Of a DNA stretch of 62,319 nt, positions 35,759 through 43,176 are shown piece after piece (positions within the stretch are counted from its first letter, which is position 1; the number at the start of each line of letters is the position of its first letter). The notes beneath the pieces were generated by a model. The model had not been told where the DNA came from. It worked only from the letters and a program-made list of their open reading frames with translations, and did no database searches. Origin of the DNA: JALZVT01 sp039029135 (GTDB lineage: Bacteria > Pseudomonadota > Gammaproteobacteria > Pseudomonadales > Azotimanducaceae); contig JBCCGT010000028.1 in the NCBI GenBank assembly GCA_039029135.1, forward strand, positions 1 through 62,319, written 5' to 3'. Position numbers and translations under genes: made by a program.

Positions 35759-37155
35759 GAGCTCAGCCACTCCCACAGCAGGGCGATGAGCGCGCCGCTC
35801 GCGACCGGAAAGCCGAACAGCAGCGTGAGCCACGCCGGCAGCGTGACGCCGACGTCCGCGAGCAGCGGCGGCACCAGCGTCAGCGCGAACGCGGCCAGGG
35901 TGCAGACGATCAGCATCGTCAGCGTGCGGCGCCGGTTGGGCTGGGCCTCGAGCAGCCGGAGCCCCGTGATGGCGATCATCGCGAACAGCAGGCCCGTGGT
36001 TGCGTGCAGCACGCCGCCCGGAACCCACTGAAACAGATTGGCGAAGCCGGGCAGCGTGCCCAGCACGATCAAGAGCGCAGCGACAACGATGCCGACGGCG
36101 CGGCTCGCGACGCCGGTCAGGCGAATCACGCCGTTGTTCTGGCTAAAGGTCGTGTTCGGAAAGGTGCCGAACCCTGCCGCGACCACGGAGTTGAGGCCGT
36201 CCGCCATCACTCCGCCGCGCACGCGCCGCCAGTAGGGCGCGCCGGTGGTGGGCTGGCGCGAGAGCATGGCGGTTGCCGTCAGATCGCCGATCGCCTCGGC
36301 CATGGTGACGAAATAGATCGGCGTCAGCAGAGCGAATACCACGACGTCGAAGCCCAGCGGAAACGCGAGCGGTCGCAGCCAGCTCAGGCCCTGCGCCGCG
36401 CCGGCGGCGGGCGGCGTCAGGTCGTCGAGCAGCCAGGCGGCAAGCATGCCGGCCAGCAGCCCCAGCGTAATGCTGGTCAGGCGCAGCCAGCCGCTCGCGA
36501 GTCGCGACGCGAGCCATGCGCTGCCAATGATGACGACGAACACGACTGCCGCCTCGATGTAGACGGGCCCCGTGCGCGCGGTTGTGGCCAGCGTGAACTG
36601 AAAGTTGTTCCAGGCCGCGCCGACGAGTGACAGGCCGAGCAGGAACACGCTGATGCCGGTGACGTTGGGCGTGATCACGCGGCTCAGGCGCTCGACGTAG
36701 TAGCCGATTACGACCGTGCACAGCGCGCCGACGGCGGCCGAGCCGAGCAGCAGGCCGACGAAGTCGGAATCGGTCATCGCGCTGCGGTCGACGATGCTGC
36801 CGGCGAGCAGCAGGGCGCCGATGAACGCGAAGCTGGTGCCCTGTATGGACAGCAGACCGGAGCCAAACGGTCCCACGCGCAGGATCTGCACCGCCGTCGC
36901 GATGCCTGAGACGATGAGCGCGCTGGAGATCAGGTAACCGGTCGCCGCGGCGTCGAGGTTTAGACCGCGGGCGATCAACAGCGGCGCGGTCGCGATGCTG
37001 GCGACGATCGCGAGCAGGTGGGCGATGGCTGCCAAGCCCAGCTGCGGCCAGGGCGGACGTTCGTCGAGGCCATAGAGCAGCGGCGGGGCAGCGGCGCGCT
37101 GCGCGTTGGCGCGGTTCGAATCGACCCGGTCTGAATGCAACGATGGCTCTGTCAT
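35755..37155 (-). CDS. NCS2-family xanthine/urate permease
   Basis: From the ATG at 37155 the protein has 466 residues with about 14 membrane helices. It has the NCS2 signatures QGTSFAF and the helix-10 motif GTFPNTTFSQNNGVI, where the N-rich segment matches xanthine or urate transporters rather than uracil carriers. It brings a purine across the inner membrane with protons. It heads the operon with allantoate amidohydrolase and ureidoglycine aminohydrolase and is divergent from an AzgA-like permease. A longer upstream frame to 37398 lacks membrane or family features. Confidence 0.88.
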   Translation of the reverse strand: MTEPSLHSDRVDSNRANAQRAAAPPLLYGLDERPPWPQLGLAAIAHLLAIVASIATAPLLIARGLNLDAAATGYLISSALIVSGIATAVQILRVGPFGSGLLSIQGTSFAFIGALLLAGSIVDRSAMTDSDFVGLLLGSAAVGALCTVVIGYYVERLSRVITPNVTGISVFLLGLSLVGAAWNNFQFTLATTARTGPVYIEAAVVFVVIIGSAWLASRLASGWLRLTSITLGLLAGMLAAWLLDDLTPPAAGAAQGLSWLRPLAFPLGFDVVVFALLTPIYFVTMAEAIGDLTATAMLSRQPTTGAPYWRRVRGGVMADGLNSVVAAGFGTFPNTTFSQNNGVIRLTGVASRAVGIVVAALLIVLGTLPGFANLFQWVPGGVLHATTGLLFAMIAITGLRLLEAQPNRRRTLTMLIVCTLAAFALTLVPPLLADVGVTLPAWLTLLFGFPVASGALIALLWEWLSS

Positions 37156-37452
37156 GACTTGCCGCGGCGGCGCTCGTGTTCTGTGTGGCTGTCGGTCGCA
37201 ATGGCTGCGATCGCCGCCGTCAAAGGCGGATTGTCTTCGCGCCCGGTTGTTTTCGGCGGCCACGCCGTGCGACGCTCGCGGCCCGAGTGTCGCTCTCTCG
37301 TTGGCTGTCCCAGCTTGCTGGTTCAAGTTTGCTGTTTGTGCAGCGTCGATCGAGCGAGACGCCATAGTGCCACGAAGCCGAAACATGTCTGTATACAAAA
37401 GCCTTGCTCTCAGCCGCCGAGTCCTCCGAGTGCGCGGCGGGGCGCCCCGCCA
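37156..37452. other. Divergent control region between two purine permeases
   Basis: About 300 bases holding both promoters. A TGTATACA palindrome (listed separately) and a 14-base GC palindrome, GCGGGGCGCCCCGC at 37438-37451, lie close to the AzgA-like start. A 23-codon frame from an ATG at 37385 (MSVYKSLALSRRV...) ends in TGA overlapping the GTG start; it may be a leader peptide or chance. Confidence 0.5.
37389..37398. promoter_or_regulatory. TGTATACA operator candidate
   Basis: CTGTATACAA includes the perfect palindrome TGTATACA (37390-37397) and differs by one base from TTGTATACAA, a common style of GntR (FadR-group) operator. It lies 55 bases before the GTG start at 37453. Purine-use operons are often controlled by GntR repressors, but none is encoded in the window. 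Confidence 0.45.
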
Positions 37453-38760
37453 GTGAGCGCCGCGGCCGAGTTTCTCGAACGTCGCTTCGGCATTGCCGCC
37501 CAGGGATCCAGCGTGCGCCGCGAGATCGTCGCGGGCTGCACGACCTTCCTGGCGATGGCATACATCACCGTCGTGAATCCGGGCATGCTGGCGGAGGCCG
37601 GCATGGACTTCGGCGCGGTGTTCGTCGCGACCTGTCTCGCGGCCGCGTTCGGTACCTTCGTGATGGGCTGGTTCGCGAACTATCCCGTGGGACTCGCGCC
37701 CGGCATGGGCCAGAACGCGTTCTTTACCTACGGCATCGTGCTGGGCGCCGGCGTCGCCTGGCCGACCGCTTTGGGCGCGGTGTTCTTGTCGGGCGTACTG
37801 TTCGTGCTGCTGACCGTGCTGCCGGTGCGGGAATGGCTGATCAACGCGATTCCGCGCAGCCTGAAGCTCGGCATGGCTGCGGGCATCGGTTTGTTTCTTG
37901 CGTTCATCGCGATGCAGAACGCTGGCATCGTCGTCGACAACCCCGCGACCCTGGTGGGCTTTGGTGATCTCACGGCGTTCGGGCCGGCTGCGGCGCTGGC
38001 CGGCTTCGTGCTGATCGCGGTGCTGGTCGCGCGCGGCGTGCCGGGTGCCGTGATCATCGGGCTGCTCGCGATCGCCGCGGTCGGTTGGCTGTTCGGCGAC
38101 GCGCAGTTCGCGGGCGTGGTGTCGGCGCCGCCGTCGCCCGCGCCGGTGTTGTTCGCCCTCGATATCGCCGGCGCGCTGGAACTGTCGATGCTGGCGATCA
38201 TCCTGTCGCTGCTGCTCGTCGACGTGTTTGATACGTCGGGCACGCTGGTGGCGGTGACCATGCGCGCGAACCTGCTGAGCGCGGACGGCAAGTTGCCGCG
38301 GCTGCGGGCGGCGCTGTTTGCGGACTCCAGCGCGACCCTGGCGGGTTCGCTGTTCGGCACGTCGTCGACGACCAGTTTCATCGAGTCGGCGGCGGGCGTA
38401 GAGGCCGGTGGTCGCACCGGGCTGACGGCGGTGGTGGTGGCGGCGCTGTTTCTGCTGTGCCTGCTGCTCGCGCCGCTGGCGCAGAGCATTCCGCCCTACG
38501 CGTCGGCGGCCGCGCTGCTGTTCGTCGCGACGCTGATGGCCGCGTCGCTCGCAGGCATCGACTTCGGCGACGTCACCGAGGCCAGCCCGGCGATCATCAC
38601 GGCGCTGGCGATACCGCTGTCCTATTCGATCGCCGACGGCATCGGGGTGGGCTTCATCACCTATGCGTTCATTAAGGCGGCGAGCGGCAGGGTGCGGGAA
38701 TGCCCGCTGGCGGTTGGCGTCGTCGCGCTGGTGTTCCTAGGCAAGTACCTGTTTCTCTGA
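37453..38760 (+). CDS. AzgA-type NCS2 purine permease
   Basis: From a GTG at 37453 the protein has 435 residues and about 12-14 membrane helices. It starts FLERRFGIAAQGSSVRREIVAGCTTFLAMAYITVVNPGML and has NYPVGLAPGMGQNAFFTYGIVLG, IPRSLKLGMAAGIGLFLAFIAMQNAGIV and FGTSSTTSFIESAAGVEAGGRTGLTAV. These are the classic motifs of the hypoxanthine/guanine/adenine permeases (PbuG, AzgA). It supplies purine bases to the guanine deaminase and xanthine dehydrogenase encoded further along. No clear ribosome site is seen; the GTG lies in a GC palindrome. A longer frame to 37135 lacks family sequence. Confidence 0.9.
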   Translation: MSAAAEFLERRFGIAAQGSSVRREIVAGCTTFLAMAYITVVNPGMLAEAGMDFGAVFVATCLAAAFGTFVMGWFANYPVGLAPGMGQNAFFTYGIVLGAGVAWPTALGAVFLSGVLFVLLTVLPVREWLINAIPRSLKLGMAAGIGLFLAFIAMQNAGIVVDNPATLVGFGDLTAFGPAAALAGFVLIAVLVARGVPGAVIIGLLAIAAVGWLFGDAQFAGVVSAPPSPAPVLFALDIAGALELSMLAIILSLLLVDVFDTSGTLVAVTMRANLLSADGKLPRLRAALFADSSATLAGSLFGTSSTTSFIESAAGVEAGGRTGLTAVVVAALFLLCLLLAPLAQSIPPYASAAALLFVATLMAASLAGIDFGDVTEASPAIITALAIPLSYSIADGIGVGFITYAFIKAASGRVRECPLAVGVVALVFLGKYLFL

Positions 38761-38784
38761 CGTGCGCTGCGCGTTCCCTGCTCT

Positions 38785-40989
38785 TTAGCGCGCCCCGTCT
38801 GTCGGGATCGACAGGCCCAGGCGGCCGATGAACGTCGCGAACCGAGGCTCCGCGTACAGGCCCTTGAGGCTCGGTGTGGACAGCACCTCCGACACGCCGG
38901 GGTCGCGCTGGGCATAGGCCCGCTCCAGCCAATCGAGCGCCGCCGCGTTTTCGCCCCGCGCCGCGTGCACCTCCGCGATCTGGAACGCGGCACCCTCCGC
39001 GTCGGTCTCGATCAGGCGATCTAGCTGCGCGCGCGATTCGTCGTCCCGGCCCAGCCCGTGCAGGGCGATGCTGCCGACGGACAGGCGCAGATACTCCAGC
39101 TCGTCCTCGGCGATCGCCGTTCGCGCCGCCTCGAAGTCGCCGCGGGCGAGTGCGAGCTGGGCGCGCAGCCAGTGGCGATCGCCGTGCTCTGGTCGCAGGG
39201 CCAGCAGCTCGGCCAGCGACTGTTCCGCCTCGTCGAGACGCTCCGCGCGCAGCATGCGGATCGTGACCGATGCCGCGAGCCCGGCGTTCAGTGGATCGCG
39301 CCGAAAGGCGTCGAGCGCGAGATCCGCGGCCTCATCGTGACGCCCAAGCTTGCTGACGATGCCCGCCTGCGTGCCGATGATGTTGACGTCGTCCGAGAGT
39401 TCGCGGGCGAGCGAGATCGCCTCCGCGGCCTTGTCGAAGCGCAGCTCGTAGCGGCTGTGCAGTTCCGCTAGCACGCGGTGCGGGTCGGCGAGCATCGGGT
39501 CGAACCCTGCCGCGCGGCGAGCCGCGTCGCGCGCCGCGCTCATGCCTGCCGCGCGCTCGCCGACGCCGAAGTTGGCCAGCGAGAAGCGGGTCCAGGCCAG
39601 CCCGGACCATGCGCGGGCGTACTGGGGATCGATCCCGATGGCGGCCTCGAACTCGGTCACCGCCGCCTGCAGCGAATCGCGAGTGCGGAGCACGACCTGC
39701 TCCCGTGCGCGCAGTAGATGGTCGTAGGCGTCCAGGCTGTCAGTGCCCCGCAGCGCCCGGCCACGGCGCGCGGCGTCGGCGCGCTGGGGATCGACGCCCG
39801 GCGCGCGCTGGGCGAGCGCGGTGACGGCGGCCGCGGACAGGGCGTCCTGCAACTCGAACAGCTCGGTATCGGCGAAGTCGAAGCGCTCGCTCCACAGGCG
39901 CTCGCCGGATGCCGCGAGCAGCGCGACCTCGACGCGGACCCTGCCGCCGGCGCGCTGCACGCTGCCCTCGAACAGATGTCGCGCCGCCAGCGCCGCCGCG
40001 ATCGTCGCCGGGCCGTCGTCGCCGTCGCGAAACCGAAACGACGAGGTTCGGCCCACGACTCGCACGCCGGTCAGGCGTGACAGGCCCTCCAGCAGGCCGA
40101 CCGCGACGCCATCGCTGAAATAGGAGAAGGACGCATCGCCGCTTAAGTTGCGAAACGGCAGCACCGCGACGCTGATCTGCTCGGCAGCCGCGCGCGGCGC
40201 GTCGACGCTGCGGAAGTTCCAGTACAGCGAGGTGGCGAGGGCGAGCAGCAACACCACGATCGTGCCCTGGTGGATGAGCGTGCCCCCGGGTGCGCGCGCC
40301 AGCTCGTCGGGGCGCTTCAGCCCGCTCGGCGTGAAGACAAAGAACCAGGACACAAACGCGAGCAGGAGCCCGCCCACGATAGTCGCGACCAGCAGGGCCT
40401 GCTGACCGGTGCGGTCCCACTCGAACGCCTCCCAGACGACCGCCGCGCCCTGATTGAACAGCCAGGCGAAGGCGCCGTACGCCGTCAGGTTGCGGAACAG
40501 TCGCCGCCGCCGGGCGCCGTGATCGGCACCCTCGCCCGGCGCTGTCACCGGCGTTGCTGATGAAGCGTCTGCCGCTGCGACCGCGCTCGTCGGGATCGTC
40601 GCGGGACTCAACTCGCCCTCGGCGCCGAGGCCAACCGAACTCTGCCCCTCGGGGGGCGAGCGCTCGTGGACCGTGCCGACGAAGTGGTAGCCGCGGCCGT
40701 GCACGGTCTTGATCCAGCGCGGCGATGTGGCGTCGTCCGCCACCGCTCGGCGCGCCTTCATGACGGCTCGGGTCAGCGCGGTCTCGGTGATGACCATGCC
40801 GGGCCAGACCGCGTCCTGCAGTTCGTCCTTGTCGACCACCCGGTCGCGGTTTTTGACCAGATACAGCAGCAGATCCCAGACCCGGCGCTGCACGGCGACC
40901 GGGTCGCCCGCGGCGGTCAGGGTGATTCTCGCCTCGTCGATCTCGAACTCGCCGAAGCTGTAAACCTTTGAAATTCCTTGTGTTTCCAC
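38785..40989 (-). CDS. CadC-like winged-helix regulator with TPR region
   Basis: A 734-residue protein. Residues ~7-105 are an OmpR-type winged helix (VYSFGEFEIDEARITL, RRVWDLLLYLVKNRDRVVDKDELQDAVWPG, SPRWIKTVHGRGYHFVG). A Pro/Ala linker and three hydrophobic segments (~174-192, 205-225, 245-262) follow. The periplasmic part has an adenylate-cyclase-like TolB_N piece, ISVAVLPFRNLSGDASFSYFSDGV, and TPR repeats to the end. It resembles membrane-spanning regulators where sensing outside controls a cytoplasmic DNA-binding domain. It is divergent from 41118 and may regulate that gene group. Confidence 0.88.
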   Translation of the reverse strand: METQGISKVYSFGEFEIDEARITLTAAGDPVAVQRRVWDLLLYLVKNRDRVVDKDELQDAVWPGMVITETALTRAVMKARRAVADDATSPRWIKTVHGRGYHFVGTVHERSPPEGQSSVGLGAEGELSPATIPTSAVAAADASSATPVTAPGEGADHGARRRRLFRNLTAYGAFAWLFNQGAAVVWEAFEWDRTGQQALLVATIVGGLLLAFVSWFFVFTPSGLKRPDELARAPGGTLIHQGTIVVLLLALATSLYWNFRSVDAPRAAAEQISVAVLPFRNLSGDASFSYFSDGVAVGLLEGLSRLTGVRVVGRTSSFRFRDGDDGPATIAAALAARHLFEGSVQRAGGRVRVEVALLAASGERLWSERFDFADTELFELQDALSAAAVTALAQRAPGVDPQRADAARRGRALRGTDSLDAYDHLLRAREQVVLRTRDSLQAAVTEFEAAIGIDPQYARAWSGLAWTRFSLANFGVGERAAGMSAARDAARRAAGFDPMLADPHRVLAELHSRYELRFDKAAEAISLARELSDDVNIIGTQAGIVSKLGRHDEAADLALDAFRRDPLNAGLAASVTIRMLRAERLDEAEQSLAELLALRPEHGDRHWLRAQLALARGDFEAARTAIAEDELEYLRLSVGSIALHGLGRDDESRAQLDRLIETDAEGAAFQIAEVHAARGENAAALDWLERAYAQRDPGVSEVLSTPSLKGLYAEPRFATFIGRLGLSIPTDGAR

Positions 40990-41007
40990 GTTTCCCCAGC
41001 GAGGTCA

Positions 41008-41030
41008 CAGATTGGTCATAAACAAATCTG
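41008..41030. promoter_or_regulatory. Inverted repeat at divergent promoter
   Basis: CAGATT (41008-41013) and AATCTG (41025-41030) are separated by 11 AT-rich bases in the gap between the CadC-like regulator and the secreted-protein gene. It suits a regulator binding site; no test of it is possible here. Confidence 0.3.
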
Positions 41031-41117
41031 GCGGGGGTCAAGCCCGGTCACGAGTGTATCGGCAGGGTGCACCCCAGGCCAGCCGATGACCGGCCGGCAG
41101 CAACGGAGCACAACAGC

Positions 41118-41591
41118 ATGAAGACAGCAGCAATGATCAGAAACACCCTCGCGAGCGCCGCGATTGCCGGCGGCGCGCTCTGGGCAGGGGCCGCCCAGGC
41201 TGGTGACGTTAAGACCTTTTCCGCGGTTGGGGTCTGCGAGAGCAGCAACGCCCAGCCTGGCTGGGGTGCACTGCACGCCACGCAGCATACGCACATTGAC
41301 TGCACGGTGCCGCGCGATCTGCCGCAGAAGACCAAGGTCAGGCGGCTGGCGATCGGTTTGCACTTCGATGCGGGCGTGCCTTCGGCTGCGTACCACTCGT
41401 GCTCGGTTTTCTCGGCGCCCACGGACGGCTTCTTCGGCACCCACTATCTGACGCAGTCAGTGCCGACCGGCACGACCGGCAGCTACACGGTCGAGTTCAA
41501 GAACCTGCGCGTCGAGAAGCACGGCCGGCTGGCCTTCAGCTGCGTGGTCCCGCAGTGGGGCAAGGTCGCCGGCTTCAGCGTCGACGAGTGA
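41118..41591 (+). CDS. Small exported protein, function unknown
   Basis: From the ATG at 41118, 157 residues. A clear signal peptide (MIRNTLASAAIAGGALWAGAAQA) precedes GDVKTFSAVGVCESSNAQPGWGALH. The mature part has several cysteines (in GVCESS, IDCTVP, YHSCSVF and AFSCVVP) that may form two disulfides, and two histidine-rich spots (HATQHTHID). No family is recognised. It lies 19 bases before the methanethiol methyltransferase gene and is divergent from the CadC-like regulator, so it may be part of one regulated group. Confidence 0.7.
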   Translation: MKTAAMIRNTLASAAIAGGALWAGAAQAGDVKTFSAVGVCESSNAQPGWGALHATQHTHIDCTVPRDLPQKTKVRRLAIGLHFDAGVPSAAYHSCSVFSAPTDGFFGTHYLTQSVPTGTTGSYTVEFKNLRVEKHGRLAFSCVVPQWGKVAGFSVDE

Positions 41592-41610
41592 GGCTTAAGG
41601 GAGCAGAAAC

Positions 41611-42363
41611 ATGATCATGCGAATACTCACTTTTCTGTACGGCATCGGCAGCTACGCGCTGGGCATGGGCTCGCTCGTATACACGGCTTTCTGGCTGATC
41701 GATCTGACGCCGAACGCGTTGGACGCCGCGAGCGGCACGATGACCGCCGCCGGTGTGGCCATCAATCTGGCGCTGCTCGCGCTGTTTGCCCTGCAGCACA
41801 GCGGCATGGCACGACCGTCCTTTAAGGCGATCTGGACGCGGGTGATTCCGGCAGAACTCGAGCGCAGCACCTACATCCTGGCCTCGGCCGTCGCCATGGC
41901 CGTGTTCTTCTACGGCTGGCAGCCGCTTGGCGGCGACATCTGGCGTGTGGAGAACGGACCGGCCTATGTCGCGATCCTCGCGGCCTACGGGCTGGGGTGG
42001 GCGGTGCTGGTTAGCTCGACCTTCTGCATCGATCACTTCGATCTGTTCGGGCTGCGCCAGGTCTGGCTGCATCTGCGGGGGCTGCCCTATCGCGAGCTCA
42101 GTTTCGTGCAGCGCGGCCTGTATCGCTTCGTGCGTCACCCGATCTACGTCGGCTGGTTCCTGGTGATCTGGATCAGCCCCGTGATGACGGTGTCGCACCT
42201 GATGTTCGCCCTCGGCACGACGGTCTACATCCTGTGGGCCTATCGCATCGAAGAGCGCGATCTGCGTGCGGCGTTGCCGGAGTACGACCGCTACGCGGAA
42301 GAAGTACCAGCGTTCGTGCCCGGCGCCGTGAGTGCGCCGCGGCCGGTCGCCGAGCGCGCCTGA
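41611..42363 (+). CDS. mddA: Methanethiol S-methyltransferase
   Basis: A 250-residue inner-membrane protein with about six helices. The segments FALQHSGMARPSFKAIWTRVIP, ERSTYILASAVAMAVFFYGWQP, STFCIDHFDLFGLRQVWLHLRG and RHPIYVGWFLVIW match MddA, which methylates methanethiol from S-adenosylmethionine to form dimethyl sulfide. The RHPIYxGW motif is shared with isoprenylcysteine methyltransferases and NnrU proteins. A GGGAG ribosome site precedes the ATG. It lies between two genes of unknown function on the same strand. Confidence 0.85.
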   Translation: MIMRILTFLYGIGSYALGMGSLVYTAFWLIDLTPNALDAASGTMTAAGVAINLALLALFALQHSGMARPSFKAIWTRVIPAELERSTYILASAVAMAVFFYGWQPLGGDIWRVENGPAYVAILAAYGLGWAVLVSSTFCIDHFDLFGLRQVWLHLRGLPYRELSFVQRGLYRFVRHPIYVGWFLVIWISPVMTVSHLMFALGTTVYILWAYRIEERDLRAALPEYDRYAEEVPAFVPGAVSAPRPVAERA

Positions 42364-42378
42364 CCCCGCACTGGGTCA
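42361..42378 (+). terminator. Weak hairpin over the mddA stop
   Basis: TGACCC (42361-42366) and GGGTCA (42373-42378) form a 6-bp stem starting at the TGA stop codon, with no T-run. It may stabilise the 3' end or partly terminate transcription before the next gene. Confidence 0.35.
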
Positions 42379-42418
42379 GGCGACGAGTCGGATAACAACT
42401 GAAACAGGAGATCCGAAG

Positions 42419-43138
42419 ATGAAGGAAGTGTGGAAGAACACGCTGTTGATCAGCGTTGCAATCGCGGCCATGGCGGCCTGGCTAGCGAGCGACCACGTCC
42501 AGCACGACTCCGCGCAGGGCGACGCCGGCCGGGACTTGGGGCGTTCGAGCGCCCCCGCCGCGCCGCCGGTGCAAACCGCGCGGCAGCGCCCGGCACCGGA
42601 CGCCGAACTGCGGGCGACGCTGGTCGCCCTGCAAAACCAGCTTGCGACGATGAGCGAACGGCAGGCGGGGCTGGTCGAGCGGCTGGCGGCGCTGGAGGCG
42701 ATGCCCGTCGCTTACGCCGAGCCGCAGGCGAGCGGCGCGGCCGTCGATAGGGATGCGGTGCGCGAAGACAACGAGCGCGAGCAGCGCGCGTTCGAGCGCG
42801 ACATACGCGCGGCGCTCGCGCGGCGCAGCCCGGATCCGGCGCTGGCGGGGATGCTGACCGACGCGCTGGAAGGCGCGCTCGCGTCCGCGGGCGACGCGGG
42901 CTTTGCCGTTGGTGCGGTCGGGGTCGAGTGCGTCGAGTCGCTGTGCGCTGTGGCGCTGGAGCACGATCGCGACGGCCGTGCGCTGCCGCTCGATGCCGTC
43001 TACGCGGCGCTGCTGCCGTCGCTGGACGGCCAGGTCGAGGGCTTCACGCGGCGCGAAGCGCTGCCCGGCGGACGCGTGCTGATGCGCCTGTACCTGGCGC
43101 ACGCCGGCGCGCGCCTGCCCGACGGCCTGGACGGTTGA
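42419..43138 (+). CDS. Membrane-anchored protein with coiled coil, function unknown
   Basis: The ATG at 42419 follows CAGGAG. The protein has 239 residues: one N-terminal helix (LLISVAIAAMAAWLAS, ~9-24), a Pro/Ala-rich linker, a coiled coil (LRATLVALQNQLATMSERQAGLVERLAALEAM, ~62-93) and a C-terminal alpha-beta-like part (VGAVGVECVESLCAVALEHDRDG with two cysteines). It should be anchored with its bulk in the periplasm. No family is recognised. It is 55 bases downstream of mddA. Confidence 0.7.
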   Translation: MKEVWKNTLLISVAIAAMAAWLASDHVQHDSAQGDAGRDLGRSSAPAAPPVQTARQRPAPDAELRATLVALQNQLATMSERQAGLVERLAALEAMPVAYAEPQASGAAVDRDAVREDNEREQRAFERDIRAALARRSPDPALAGMLTDALEGALASAGDAGFAVGAVGVECVESLCAVALEHDRDGRALPLDAVYAALLPSLDGQVEGFTRREALPGGRVLMRLYLAHAGARLPDGLDG

Positions 43139-43156
43139 TCCCGCGCGTGCGGGATC
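43137..43156. terminator. Hairpin between convergent genes
   Basis: GATCCCGC (43137-43144) and GCGGGATC (43149-43156) form an 8-bp perfect stem with a GCGT loop, overlapping the stop of the anchored protein and close to the end of the RND gene. No T-run, but it lies at the convergent point where a shared terminator would be expected. Confidence 0.5.
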
Positions 43157-43176
43157 GCGTCCGGCTCGCGCTTCGG

